DNA of 33,390 nt from Larix sibirica. Lineage: Eukaryota; Streptophyta; Pinopsida; Pinales; Pinaceae. Under the pieces are notes generated by a model. It did no database searches. It was not told the DNA's origin and saw only the letters and a program-made list of their open reading frames with translations. Every line of letters starts with the position of its first letter. Within the stretch, counting starts at the first letter, position 1. Below, piece after piece: positions 20,620 through 32,444 of this stretch. Made by a program: the position numbers and the translations under genes. Location of the stretch: positions 32,838-66,227 of the forward strand of contig NWUY0300016434.1 in assembly GCA_004151065.3 (NCBI GenBank), in the 5' to 3' direction.

Positions 20620-20631
20620 GCTCTTATACCA
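20620..20631 (-). promoter_or_regulatory. Primer binding site of gag-only Copia, copy 1
   Basis: Minus-strand TGGTATAAGAGC, followed by GGGAGCAAGCC, differs from the iMet primer site TGGTATCAGAGC at one position. It lies next to the inner end of the 5' LTR. Confidence 0.8.
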
Positions 20632-20632
20632 T

Positions 20633-20885
20633 ATTACAAAAGATTAGAAACCTTAGATAAGGTTACATCACAAGACACCTGAGAGAGATACACACAATAA
20701 GACAATATGATATTATGAATAGTTGATGCAATCATTATAGAGAAGTTCACCTCATATATGGTTACCCATGGAGAAAATCATTGCAATTTATGAATGTGGG
20801 ATATATTTTCTTTACACAAAAAGTACAAAAAATAACTAAGTCATAAAGTGACTATTATTAAAATATGTAAACCTTATACCTAACA
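20633..20885 (-). repeat. 5' LTR of gag-only Copia, copy 1
   Basis: Minus-strand start TGTTAGGTATAAGG at 20885, end ...CTTTTGTAA near 20633. About 253 bp, about 75-80% identical by eye to 18236-18484, which implies an old insertion. Confidence 0.78.
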
Positions 20886-21450
20886 TGCAAGGGGACATAC
20901 TTCCACTCTTGCTAGATTCCTTTGAGTCTTGGTCCATTAATCTATTTCGTTATGTCTGAGGAAGACTAGCTCTTAGCCAATTGGAAGTAGTTTTAGGTCA
21001 TACTCTAGAAACAAAAAGAACTTTCAACCAATCACTAGTATCCACTAAATAGATGGTGTCCCATATGATCATCGTTGGGGTTACTAGAGAGGGTCGTGTG
21101 GTATCTAAAATCACCTAGCCTTTAGCCCCATACATGAAGATTTTATACTAGAACATGTAATTTGTAGTTTAACCTCATGTCCAGGGAGATTTATTACTTT
21201 GTTTTCACAAAAGGTGTCAAGGACTTTCTCAAACCATTTCCAGAAGTTTGTTATTTTGAAATTATTCGATAGATATTAGATAAAGTATTTTTCCCTTAAT
21301 GTTCCCATTCGATGTTGACATTTAATCATTTATAAACATTCATGGCTGTCATTTAATAACTAATTAATTAGTTCTTTGGTCTTTACGTTACGTAAGAGAA
21401 ATACTGTTCATTTGGAAATATTTTTTGAGTCTTTCTTGTCCATTAATCAT
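20886..21450. other. Gene-free stretch
   Basis: No coding similarity, repeat or RNA gene seen. An aactaattaattagtt palindromic patch lies near 21347-21362. Confidence 0.5.
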
Positions 21451-21532
21451 TTATGGCTTGAGTGGGCCAAACGGTTAAGAACATGTGTTTTCTCCTAGAA
21501 GGTCACAGGTTCAAATCCAGAGGGGGGTAGGG
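21451..21532 (+). mobile_element. tRNA-like head of a SINE, truncated at contig end (copy 1)
   Basis: Contains the A-box-like agtgggccaaacggttaaga (21461-21480) and the B box ggttcaaatcc (21508-21518). The copy stops at the N at 21533; the complete version is at 27381-27564. Confidence 0.65.
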
Positions 21533-21533
21533 N
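21533..21533. other. Single-N contig join between the two 5.93-kb copies
   Basis: Copy 1 ends inside the SINE and copy 2 starts immediately after this N. Confidence 0.85.
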
Positions 21534-22489
21534 TTTCACATGCAATTAAATATCAACATCATATCTATTGCAGCCATAAAATCAATAAGTAAAATCAGAT
21601 TTACATATGCTAACAATATTTTTTTAGGACACTAAAAAAAATAATCTTTACGACACTAAATAGATCATATTTAAGGGACCAAACTGCAGCCAATTTTAAC
21701 ATATGCAATATCATATCCGGAGCTTCCAACTATAGCCACATGAGCAACCTGAAAACCAGATCTACTGGCTGCCACAAAACATAAGCAAAATAGCATCTAC
21801 GAGCTGCAATAACACATAAACCAAATCTGATCTACGAACTGCCATTTTAACACTACTAAATCAACCATATAACACAAGAACATATTCAGATATGCATCAT
21901 AACATAACATAGATAAAATAAACCTCCATGGGTACACATGCATCCATAAAACAATAACTAAATGCATAATAAAATATTTATCTCTGAGAAGAGCAACTAG
22001 CTTCAATAGGACAACGTTCCACCTAGCCTTAGACATGATATGCTCATCAATATCTCAGCATGTCAGTCACCCCGTAGTTGAGGCATTGGATCCACATGCT
22101 AGGTTACTCTCGAAATAAGATCTCAACAAGAGGAAACTCAAGCCACAACCCAAGAAACACAATGCATTCCCTCACCACTTACTTTCTCTGCATCAACACT
22201 ACTCGGTGTAATGGGTCCCCTTCACCAAACTAGTCCCTTAGGACATCACCATCCACCTTCAGTATTCACGTGACCAAATCAGAGACAAATAATGGTTCTC
22301 GAGGTACTTCTATGTTCAATAGGAATTCTAACTGGTCTCCACACTGGTATATATTAGTATTCAATCACCGTTAGAGAGTCTACAATATTACTACAATAAA
22401 AAGGATTGAGCAGCTATGTGCAAGAGAGGAATTCAAATCCATCCATAGGTATTCGAATGCATGAGAGAGAAAATACCAAAATCCAATAC

Positions 22490-23105
22490 TCATGACTAGA
22501 GACCAATTCAAATCCCTTTAAACCATTTTGAATTGCCTCCAAGAGACTGACTGATGTTCACTAAGAAGTGACTCCAATTCACTAAGAGCTTCTCTAGTTC
22601 ATTGGATGACCATTCGAGTTCTCATGAGAGCAACTTGAGTCCACATATACCGAATCAAATTCACTGGAAAAAATACTCAAATTCACCCATACATTACTCT
22701 AACTGACTAATACAACTCGAATTGACCCAAAATTACTCTAATTAACTGAGAATAACTTGAATTGACCCAAAATTACTCTAATTAACTAAGAATAACTTGA
22801 ATTGACCCAAAATCACTCTAATTAATTGAGAATAACTTGAATTGACTCAAAATTACTCTAATTAACTGATAATATCTCGAATTAACCATAAATCACTCTA
22901 ATTAACCGAGAATAACTTGAATTGACCCAAAATTACTCTAATTAACCGAGAATAACTCGAATTAACCCAAAATCACTCTAAGTAACTGATAATAACTTGA
23001 ATTAACCCAAAATTACTCTAATTAACTGAGAATAACTCCAATTGACCTAAAATTACTCTAACTAACTGGAGACAACTCGAATTCACCTAGATCTCAAATT
23101 AACTG
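22490..23105. repeat. Hierarchical 20-bp/40-bp AATT-centred tandem array, copy 2
   Basis: Identical to 16560-17175, including the individual variant units, which argues against independent array evolution. Confidence 0.9.
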
Positions 23106-23906
23106 GAAGGGTGACTTGAAATCACTGGTAGGTCAACTTGAATTAGTTTGGGAGTTGCAAAAATCAAGTGCATCGCTAAAAATAACATCAAATAAGTTTA
23201 ATAGAGTCTCCATAGTCAAAATAATAAAAAGTAGGAATCAAAGAGTAATGTTAGGGAGAGCAACAACTCCTAGCCCCCAACCCCCTCACATGTGGAATCC
23301 ATGACCCCCCAATCACGTTAGTTGTCCATGTTGAGCTAAATATTTAATTAAAAGTAAATAATAATAAAATAATAATAATAATGCTCAATTATTAATGTCT
23401 AAGAACCTAGTGCCACAATAATAACAAATAACATCATCACATATGTCTGGGTCTTACCATCGGGGCATTACACAATGTAGGTGAATACCAGTGGCTCGCA
23501 ATACATAAAGGTGGATAACCAATCTATACTCAGATAGAAAACAATGAAGGCGATAACATGTGTAGGTGTGACTTGTCAATGTACTAGAACATGAAGGGCA
23601 ATACCATGACAAGATTACCACCATAAGTGAGAACATGACCATGACCACAATGAGAGCGGTACCACTAGCACATTGAGGTGACCATAATATGCAGGGGTAA
23701 TTCATATTTCTAGAGGTATCACACATCAGATTAGGCAACTCATAGATCTCAGATAGGTTAAACACAACATAGAAGGAGATATTAACATAAGAGCATGTCT
23801 TTGGCAGACTACCCAGTTATGCAAGAGATGCTACTAGAAGGATCTACGAAGAATTTGTAGTAGGTACATAGTCTTAGGAGAAATTCATGGAGTTATGACA
23901 AAAATA

Positions 23907-24143
23907 GGTCTCAGATACCATTGACAAGCTTGGGATAACTCCAATGCTCGGGATACTTTGTATTGAGCATGAACTTTGTATAAATACACGAGGGTCTAAC
24001 CTTTGGTTTCATCTTTCAAGAGGTCAATTCTTGCTCTCCCACATCTCTTCATATTTCCTAATAATAAATGAAATAATCTAAGTAATTGCACATAATCTGA
24101 TATGTACAATGTACCATAATCCCTAAGGGTTAGGTATCTAACA
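23907..24143 (-). repeat. Copia 5' LTR with primer site, copy 2
   Basis: LTR 23922-24143 and primer site 23907-23920; same sequence as 17977-18213. The possible Gypsy-type LTR edge of copy 2 is at 23472. Confidence 0.8.
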
Positions 24144-24165
24144 ATTTTTGACAATGTGTTTAACA

Positions 24166-26815
24166 TCTTCCCAACCTTAGATAGGGTTACATTACAAAAC
24201 ACATGAGAAAGATACACACAATAACACAATATAATATTATGAATAATGGGTGCAATTATTACAAAAAAGTTCACCTCCATGTATATGGTTACTGATGGAG
24301 CAAATCATTTCCACTTATGAACTTGGAATACAATTTTTTAACAGAAACAGTATAAAAGCATAACTAAGTCATAAAGTGACTTTTATCACATCATCTAAAA
24401 CTTATATCGTAACACCCCCTCTTAAGGTTTACAATATTGAAACGGAAACTAACTAAAAGCAAACACACATTGATTGGAAACAAAATATCATAAGTAACCA
24501 GAATCAAACATTGTTTAGAAGTTTCTTCTTTGAAAACAGTTCTTGGACCAAGTGGAGCTCAATCAAGCTACCTCATAACTCCCATAAAGGTGTAGCTCCC
24601 AAGTTGAACTCTTGAGATCCTAGATCCCACCTCCCTGAACTCCCAAATTGTGAATTTCCCAAATTAAATTACTAGACAACAATCAACATACATGTCTCAT
24701 AACCTTATTATTGGACAACAATCCTCATGTATGTCTCAAAACTCTAATGAGGGATAGATCCTAATATCCACAAACTCTCGAACTATCTGGGCAACCATCC
24801 ATGTTGAAATCTACTTACACTAAATCCCTTCCTATATTCAAAGGGAAGGCTTTTTAAAATGCATAAATGTATTTTCTTCAAGAAGGTCATCACCACTATC
24901 AACATCTAGTTAATATTCAACAATGGTTTCATTAAATACATGTGGTTTGTCTTTAGATACATGTAAGCCTTATATCCTAACAACCCTCTTAAGGAGTATA
25001 GTACCGAAACCCAAACTAATTGAAAGCAAAGAAGTATTGATTAAAGAAATATATCAAAAGTAAAAAAAACCAAACATTCTTCATAAGCTTGTTCTTTGAA
25101 AACGCTGCTTGGACCAAGTATAACTCCATCAAGATGCACTGTAACCCTTGCAACGATGTAACTCCCAAGTTGAATTCTTAAGTTCATGTATTCCACCTCA
25201 TCGAACTTCCAAATTACGAACCTCTCGAATGAAATTACTAGACAACAATCCACATGCATGTCTCATAACTTCATTTTTTAATAGAAAACCACATGCATGT
25301 ATCAAAATCCTAATGAGGGATAATTCCCAAGATCCACAAAATTTCAAATTATCTAGGAAACTATCCATGATAATATTTGCCTACATTAGATCCCTTCCTA
25401 TCTTCAAAATGTGGGCTTCTTAAAATGCATAAAACACCATTTTTTAAGTAAGGTCATCACCACTGTAAGCATCTAGTGTACCTTCAACAATGGTTGTATT
25501 AGCTACATGTGGTTTGTCTTTAACTTTTCCCATGAGAACATCATTATCTTGAAATCTACAGTTCCAAGTTGCGTGGCTCATTTTCTTGTAATAATAACAT
25601 TCCATCTCCCCCTTGTCTTTAGCCAATTTGCTATGATTGTATCTTAAATACAATGCAATCTCGGGTTGAGGATCATCTTGTATGTCAATTGACATGGTCC
25701 TATTTTATTCATCTAAAGCAAAAACAATCATGTGTTTTAGAATTTGTGAAGACATTTGATTGAGACTAAAAAGAACATTGTTGTATTTAGAAGGTAGATT
25801 GTTTAACAAGATGGATTTGGCAACCTCTTCCATAATTATAGGTTTGAATTTTGCTAGTTGTATGATGAGAGATCTCAAATTGCTCACGTGGTTAGACATA
25901 ATGACTTCAAAAAACATCTTAAAAATAAATAATTGTGGCTTTAAAGAAAATTTTACATACACAACTTTTGTTCTAAACAGTGAATATCAATTTCGTTCAT
26001 CACTTGCATCTGAATTTTTACTTTTTAGGTGCAACACTTGAAACTAGAGAATTTGTCTTATGGAATTTCCTTGCTTAACATCTTAATAAGATAAATAAAA
26101 AGGACAAACTACTATTTTTCTTTATTTGAAAACTCTACTGTGTAACATAATTTTTGTTGAAATATAAATGTTTGGACATAAATTAACTTCTATAAACCCC
26201 ATTGTTTAGATATACCCCCTTTGAAATTGAAAAAATATTATCCTTGATTTGTTGCATGTATCCATGTTGTAAGAATAAATGCTAAGAACGAATTCTAACA
26301 TAATTAATAGTGATGATGAATCAAAGAGATAAACCTCCTTTGGTGTTTGATGGTTGTTGTCTTAACCGTTTGACTCTTTCCCTTCATGGCTCCATGAACA
26401 TGAAAGTTGGGTTAATGATTCAACTCCTTCGATACTGCATCACAATTACTTAATGGATTTTTCTAATAATCTAGTATTTCTATCAAGCCTAAAATTTTCA
26501 AGAAAAAAATAGATCTCTAATCTACATGACTAGTGCTAGGCTTGCTCCCGCTCTTATACCATATTACAAAAGATTAGAAACCTTAGATAAGGTTACATCA
26601 CAAGACACCTGAGAGAGATACACACAATAAGACAATATGATATTATGAATAGTTGATGCAATCATTATAGAGAAGTTCACCTCATATATGGTTACCCATG
26701 GAGAAAATCATTGCAATTTATGAATGTGGGATATATTTTCTTTACACAAAAAGTACAAAAAATAACTAAGTCATAAAGTGACTATTATTAAAATATGTAA
26801 ACCTTATACCTAACA
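24166..26815 (-). mobile_element. Gag-only non-autonomous Copia element, copy 2
   Basis: Same as 18236-20885: 3' LTR 24166-24414, duplicated 3' segment 24415-25526, gag 25444-25962 with the same stop and zinc-knuckle change, primer site 26550-26561, 5' LTR 26563-26815. Confidence 0.8.
25444..25962 (-). pseudogene. Copia gag of gag-only element, copy 2
   Basis: Identical to the gag at 19514-20032, with the same in-frame TAA and the same Cys-to-Tyr change in the zinc knuckle. Confidence 0.85.
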
Positions 26816-27380
26816 TGCAAGGGGACATACTTCCACTCTTGCTAGATTCCTTTGAGTCTTGGTCCATTAATCTATTTCGTTATGTCTGAGGAAGACTAGC
26901 TCTTAGCCAATTGGAAGTAGTTTTAGGTCATACTCTAGAAACAAAAAGAACTTTCAACCAATCACTAGTATCCACTAAATAGATGGTGTCCCATATGATC
27001 ATCGTTGGGGTTACTAGAGAGGGTCGTGTGGTATCTAAAATCACCTAGCCTTTAGCCCCATACATGAAGATTTTATACTAGAACATGTAATTTGTAGTTT
27101 AACCTCATGTCCAGGGAGATTTATTACTTTGTTTTCACAAAAGGTGTCAAGGACTTTCTCAAACCATTTCCAGAAGTTTGTTATTTTGAAATTATTCGAT
27201 AGATATTAGATAAAGTATTTTTCCCTTAATGTTCCCATTCGATGTTGACATTTAATCATTTATAAACATTCATGGCTGTCATTTAATAACTAATTAATTA
27301 GTTCTTTGGTCTTTACGTTACGTAAGAGAAATACTGTTCATTTGGAAATATTTTTTGAGTCTTTCTTGTCCATTAATCAT

Positions 27381-27564
27381 TTATGGCTTGAGTGGGCCAA
27401 ACGGTTAAGAACATGTGTTTTCTCCTAGAAGGTCACAGGTTCAAATCCAGAGGGGGGTAGGGTATGTACACCTCTGTAGACTTTAGGAGTTGAATCGTTG
27501 TGCAGAGGGGGTCCCTTGTCCCACAAACAAGGGGGTCTCATACACCAAATTGGTGTNTTTTTTT
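27381..27564 (+). mobile_element. tRNA-derived SINE-like element
   Basis: The head has an A-box-like agtgggccaaacggttaaga (27391-27410), resembling the TGGCCAAGTGGTTAAGG of Ser/Tyr/Leu-type tRNAs. A strong B box, ggttcaaatcc, lies at 27438-27448, 47 bp downstream, matching GWTCRANNC. These would be the internal RNA polymerase III promoter. The body runs to two inverted repeats, cccttgt/acaaggg at 27513-27533 and acaccaa-a-ttggtgt at 27542-27556, and then, after an N, a run of seven T. Head, body and T-tail match the build of plant SINEs. The head does not fold as a complete tRNA by eye, so it is not a tRNA gene. No target-site duplication found. Confidence 0.65.
27557..27557. other. Single-N contig join
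   Basis: Lies exactly between the palindrome ending ttggtgt and the T-run of the SINE-like element, at the end of a 63-bp repeat that recurs 164 bp later. Confidence 0.75.
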
Positions 27565-27616
27565 ATGGGACAAACGAACACTTCCCCCTACCTGAGTGTC
27601 GCTATGCTACAGCACA

Positions 27617-27657
27617 TTGATTCATTTTTTCTTTTTTCTTTTTTTTCTTTTTTTTTT
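27617..27657. repeat. T-rich (T/C) microsatellite
   Basis: Long T runs broken by single C, directly before the second copy of the 63-bp SINE tail. It could be the T-tail of another element copy. Confidence 0.8.
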
Positions 27658-27720
27658 ATCATTGTGCAGAGGGGGTCCCTTGTCCTACAAACAAGGGGGT
27701 CCCATACACCAAATTGATGT
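27658..27720 (+). repeat. Second copy of the 63-bp SINE 3' module
   Basis: It matches 27494-27556 over 63 bp with four differences, all transitions. The cccttgt/acaaggg stem is kept (27677-27697); the second palindrome has one change (ttgatgt). No tRNA-like head precedes it. Confidence 0.85.
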
Positions 27721-29040
27721 CTTGCTTGGCGGTGACCTTCAAAATAGATTATTATTACTATTATCATTTTTTCTTGAGGGAAAACATCATCATTCTATTT
27801 AAGGAGAAAATAAATCACACTTTTAATGTGTTGATGTACTTACATATCAAAGTTAAAGGGCTTCAATATCCACCTTTCACATTTAAATATCAAAATATAT
27901 TCTCAAGGAGCTATTTTATCATAGTAATGAGCATTCAAACTCCATTTTATATCATCATTTGACAACATCTATGTGGTTTCCCCCTTGTTCTTAAGATTTC
28001 ATAACTATCTAAGGGTGGTAGGTGTTGGGGGGATCATCCATGATCTTGAAGGAAATTTTAAATTGGGCTATGAATGGGGCCTTGGAATATATACGAATAA
28101 CCAGGTTGAGGGGTATGCCCTTCTTTAGGGTCTCAGACTCATTGTCTCAAATTGTGTCAAGTCTCTCATACTAATTAAAGATTTTGTGATAATTATCAAG
28201 CTAATGAACAAGCATCACTTCTAGTATGATGGCATTCTATCTTTCCTTATAGATAGAATCAAAGTGGAAGCATGATGTTTTGAGGACATCAAGTTCTATC
28301 ACGTTTTGAGAGAGCTCAATCACTAGACAGATATTCAATCCGACCTTGCCTCCAAACTGATCGAAGCAATTTTTGAAAAAAACACAAGGGGAAGGGGTGG
28401 GGTGGGAGTTGGTTTCATTTCACCCTATACCCTAAGTATTTATTTGTAACCATCGATTATATGTTGTGTTTTATTTTAATGCCAATATCATTGAAGATGC
28501 CACATATAAGGGAATTCAAAACCTATGAATGCATTTGTAGTAGGGTTATTGAAACCCAACACAATCATATTATGACATCACACATGCCAAATATATTAAT
28601 CTATTGTCATTTTGAAATGAAAAGGGTTAACTTCGGGCCTGTAGGTGGGATTTTGGAGTTTGGAACATATGTTGGAGGTATGATTAACCTTTATTGGCTT
28701 CCCTTAGTGTGGTTAGAAATTTGGGGAGTTCCCTCGAACACACATTATGGTTTCATTTTGATGAAGGAACAAATACTTTTGGATAGATCTATGGGGATTT
28801 GAAATCATTGTGGCACTACGGGGTAGTTTTGAAATATAATTTGGGCTGGTCCTTTGAAGACTCTCTTACACTAGTCTATCAGATTTTGGTTTCTTCTTAA
28901 ATTTTGAGAATTCTCCCTTGGACTCTTAGAATTCTATCTTTTTTCTTTGGTGGTTTGGTCTATTCTTTCTATCCTTAATCTGTTTTCTTTCAGGTCTTGT
29001 TGTTTGATTAAGACTTGGTTCTTAAGGGAACCTTTTTGTC
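27721..29040. other. Gene-free stretch
   Basis: The longest frame (28461-28802, plus, 113 codons) has no recognised domain, no supporting homologous repeat and no convincing composition; I treat it as chance. No RNA gene or LTR seen. Confidence 0.45.
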
Positions 29041-29052
29041 ACTGGATTGGCT

Positions 29053-29145
29053 TAGTTGGTTCACTTTCTATCTCTATATATGGTGTATGGTGTAGTTGGT
29101 TCACTCTATATCTATATATTTGTTGTATGGTGTATTTGGTGCAAT
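29053..29145. repeat. 40-bp tandem repeat, ~2.4 copies
   Basis: tagttggttcact starts at 29053 and 29093, and a diverged tatttggtgcaat at 29133, each followed by a ctatatatnngtgtatggtg-like stretch. The open frames over it (28947-29373) come from this repeat. Confidence 0.8.
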
Positions 29146-30600
29146 CTATGCCTGATGAATGCTTCTTCTTTGAGGGATGGTTGGTTTGATTATGGTGAGT
29201 TGAATATAGATCCTTGGAGGTTTAAGATTATGGATTGTCTAGGGGTCCATGGGAAATGTCAAATGGATATTCACAAAATTCATAGAATTTTGCATAGGCA
29301 TGCGAATTACATCAGTGATAACACGATCTCAATTTTTTTTGTGAAAGCCACAATACATTGCAATGAACATTAATGCAGTTCTCATAATGTGGTGATAATG
29401 GATACACTCATACAACAAAAAAGACAAATTCAAGTATTGAAAGCATAGTTCTCTATGCTTCATAATGTGGTTAGTAATTTCAATAAAGGTCCTCATTCAA
29501 CTACCTCCAATGTAGAATGCCGTTGGGATTTCTACCTGGGGAGCTAAAAGAGAAGGAAAATTGTTCACCAAATACTTGAGAATATGGACCTAGAAAATTG
29601 AGGACTACAACCTACTAATGTTGGTCAAGTTGAAGCACACAACAAGCACATGTTTACTAATGCTATTTTTTTTGCTTTGCATGACGATACTTATTTTAGG
29701 TGTTTTCTTTTGAGTTTATACTTGTAGTACTCCTCTAAAATCATGTGTGAAGGATACTCATATTTTTTTGGATCTTTTTTCTTAACTAAATTGTTTTTTT
29801 TTTTAAAACTTAGATACAATATTCATTTTGTATTATAATGCCCTCTAGTTCGGATACATCCCTTTTAATACAAAATTATATCCACTCTTGTTAAAAAAAT
29901 ATTAACTATACTGGGTCAATACAACCAACTTCAGAACCAATATTGTATTCTAGGAAATTATAAATGTAGTATAACTATTTTCTACCATTTGTACACACAA
30001 TAACATAAATAACATATGATTAAAGTCTAATCATTTTTTTCTTCTAAAATCACTTCGAAGTCTAATCTTATATTTTTCTTTCTAAAAACACTTCACAAGA
30101 TCTCCCTTTCTTCCTCGAGATATTCAAATGGAGAATAGTGCCAACCGCTAATGCCAAAAGTGATTAGCAAACTTGAAGGACTCAACCAAATTTGAACTTG
30201 TGACTTATGACCTCCCCATCAACAACCATAAAGGACCACTTAATAAAAAAAATTCAAAACACATTTGTTCATAGAATTATAAAAATCATCTTTTATAATT
30301 TACCTCATACATCCATTGTTTCTCTAATCTCGTACTGTTAAATTAAATTAAATTTATTGATGATCTTTTATTGAAAAAATACCATTTTTTAAAAATAGAT
30401 GTAATAATAATTAAAACAAATCTGGTATATATTTGTGAAGCCTCATAATCCCATTTTTTTTACCATTATACCCAAATATATATTAAGAAAATTAAATACC
30501 TCTCCATTATTAAAAATCATATATTATCATTGACATCAATCTCCATCCAAATAGCAAAACTAACAAACATCATTAACACTGTTTTGGGAATCAAAATATG
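29146..30600. other. Gene-free AT-rich stretch
   Basis: Several homopolymer T runs. No recognisable coding sequence, LTR or RNA gene. Confidence 0.45.
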
Positions 30601-30612
30601 CCATCAACATCC

Positions 30613-30840
30613 ATCATTGTCCAAGTAGCAAAATTATCTCACCATCACATGATAAAATTATTTTTGGAATCAAGTGATGTGCGAATAGATCAATGAGTGT
30701 AATTTTTCTTTTTATTCCATCAATCATTGTCCAAGTAGCAAAACTATATGAGAAAATTATTTTTGGAATCAACTGATGCGTGAATGATAAATGAGTGCAA
30801 TTTTTACTTTGGAAACAAATGATATTTGAATGATGAATGA
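30613..30840. repeat. ~110-bp tandem repeat, two copies plus a diverged part
   Basis: atcattgtccaagtagcaaaa occurs at 30613 and 30723. Both copies continue with aaaattatttttggaatca, a tgatg(c/t)g(t/c)gaat stretch and a gagtg(t/c)aattttt stretch. A third, shorter copy of the atgatnnntgaatga segment follows near 30810. The minus-strand frame at 30614-30877 derives from it. Confidence 0.8.
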
Positions 30841-30849
30841 GTTTAAATA

Positions 30850-31380
30850 ATGATAGAGGGAAAACCACTAAGTGCATGCTTCATCTAAATATTATTTTAG
30901 TTACAAGTTTGATAAACTAGATTTTAAATCGTATTCAAAGTCTAACATCATGCAATATTTATTAATTTATTATATATATAATATAAAAGATGATGTCTTA
31001 TGAGATATAAAAGTATATCTTATTATTAGATATAAAAAGATGATGTCTTATTCCATGTTTCAACTATGAAAGTAGATTTAGTGATTGGACAAAGGTGTTA
31101 TCTTAATAAGAAAGGAAGGGATAAGGGCTATGCCATTCCATTTTAATAAAATAAAAGGTAAACAAGTGGCACTAAATTCCTAACTCAAATCTTTACAAAG
31201 CTTTACAAAGGGATGAGACAAAGTGGGACCTCTCCTTTTTACAAAGGAAGTTTCTCTTCTTTTCTAAGTTTTTTGTTTTGTTTTATATTGTTTTCATCAA
31301 ATCCACAAACAATATACGCCCTCCACGTTGCTATCAACTTCATAGTATCACCCTCCTAACATTGCTATGAACTTTTTCAT
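30850..31380. other. Gene-free stretch with short repeats
   Basis: Contains agatataaaa(g/a) and gatgatgtcttat motifs repeated near 30988-31050, and an aaatctttacaaagctttacaaag doublet near 31188-31210. No gene. Confidence 0.5.
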
Positions 31381-31382
31381 AG

Positions 31383-32205
31383 ATTGGATTGGAATATTTC
31401 ATAGTATCATGTTTAGTTGGTTTTGGGTTTGATAAGCACATGTACAAAAATAAAACCATTTTTTTTTGTTTAGTTGGTTTTGGGTTTGATAAGCACATGT
31501 TTCCTTGTTTGGTGTGGTTTTTGTTTTTGTTTTTTTGGAAAGCAAATACATATTTGTTTTGTGGTTTTTTTTTATGTATCCATAATATTTGTTTTGTGTT
31601 TCATAACTTTTTATGTATTTGTTGAAGTATGGTTATCAACAATGTTAATGTATGAAGATTACAACTTATTTGTATTTTCTGATATGGATATTGATAATTT
31701 TTCATTGCTTTATATCTTTATTTTTATTTTTTCTTTATTTTTATTTTTTAGGTGATAATAAGATATATTTAATTTTTTTTATATAGAAAGGCTTATAGGT
31801 TGAATATATAATTTATTGAGACTTCATTCTTATTATAGTTTATATTGAGAATGATTATGTTATGCTTTTAAGCTCTTTTTGGTCGACTCTCTTATAGCCC
31901 TCTATAATGTCATCAAATTAACATTTTTCGACATTGGATTGGAATATTTCAATCACACTATTTCAGAATATCACCTTTCCATTCCAATATCATCTATTTG
32001 TACCAATTTCGTTGTCCAGCTAGTTTTAGTTTGGGTAAGCCGATGTATCTTTATTTTGGTTGATTTTAGTTTTGATAAGGAAATGTCTCCTTGTTTTGTG
32101 TTTCAAAACTTATTTATATTTGTTTAAATATGGTTATCAATCATCTTATTAAATTACAACTTTTTTTCATTTTTAATTTTGGATATTGATAATATTTCAT
32201 AATAT
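31383..32205. repeat. Diverged ~545-bp tandem duplication with a nested 57-bp duplication
   Basis: Shared blocks in the same order are ggattggaatatttca (31385 and 31934), a ttggttttgg/gttgattttag segment with gataag, ccttgttttgtg-like, a tatggttatcaa block (31629 and 32130) and ggatattgataat (31685 and 32182). Within the first unit a 33-bp segment ending gataagcacatgt is present twice without difference at 31411-31443 and 31468-31500. Frames at 31389-31755 are by-products. Confidence 0.65.
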
Positions 32206-32444
32206 CACTTTCTTTTAATATCATATTTTTATATAAATTTTGTTTTCTATCTTTCTCATGTCTCTCAACTATATTTTTATATAAGGTCTCTCAACTATCT
32301 TACAAGTCAACTCTTTCATAGCCTTCATTATCATCTTGTGTAATTTAGGATTTTCTTTAACCAACTTAAAATCGAGATTGACCATCATACACCTTGTTAT
32401 TAACATATATGTAAGTTATGAACTATAGAGCCTAAATCAGACAA
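32206..32444. other. Gene-free stretch
   Basis: A ctctcaacta segment with atatttttatata neighbours recurs near 32265 and 32290. No gene. Confidence 0.45.

Larger units (their letters stand above)
18236..20885 (-). mobile_element. Gag-only non-autonomous Copia element, copy 1 (~2.65 kb)
   Basis: On the minus strand: 5' LTR (20885 to ~20633), primer site, leader, gag (20032-19514), a duplicated 3' segment, polypurine tract and 3' LTR (18484 to ~18236). The two LTRs share CACTTTATGACTTAGTTAT, GAGGTGAACTT and TGTGTGTATCT blocks. No protease, integrase or RT is present, and the ~2.1-kb interior is too short for them. It therefore depended on a related full element, like the TR-GAG class of plant elements. 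Its low end abuts the LTR at 17992-18213. Confidence 0.8.
15603..21532. repeat. ~5.93-kb direct repeat, copy 1
   Basis: It is identical to 21534-27462 in every stretch I compared, at offset 5931 before the N at 15638 and 5930 after it. The only difference is that N, which has no counterpart in copy 2. The copy ends exactly at the single N at 21533. An assembly duplicate is the most likely explanation. Confidence 0.95.
21534..27462. repeat. ~5.93-kb direct repeat, copy 2
   Basis: Same content as 15603-21532. It continues uninterrupted past 27462 into the rest of the SINE, so this is the more complete contig. All features in it are the copy 1 features shifted by 5930. Confidence 0.95.

Noticed and set aside
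27381-27470. True tRNA gene
   Set aside because: A and B boxes are present, but I cannot form a full acceptor stem and cloverleaf, and the sequence continues into a SINE-like body and T-tail.
28461-28802. 113-codon plus-strand frame
   Set aside because: Longest frame in its region, but no domain, no repeat support and no neighbouring gene signals; chance length in this composition is plausible.
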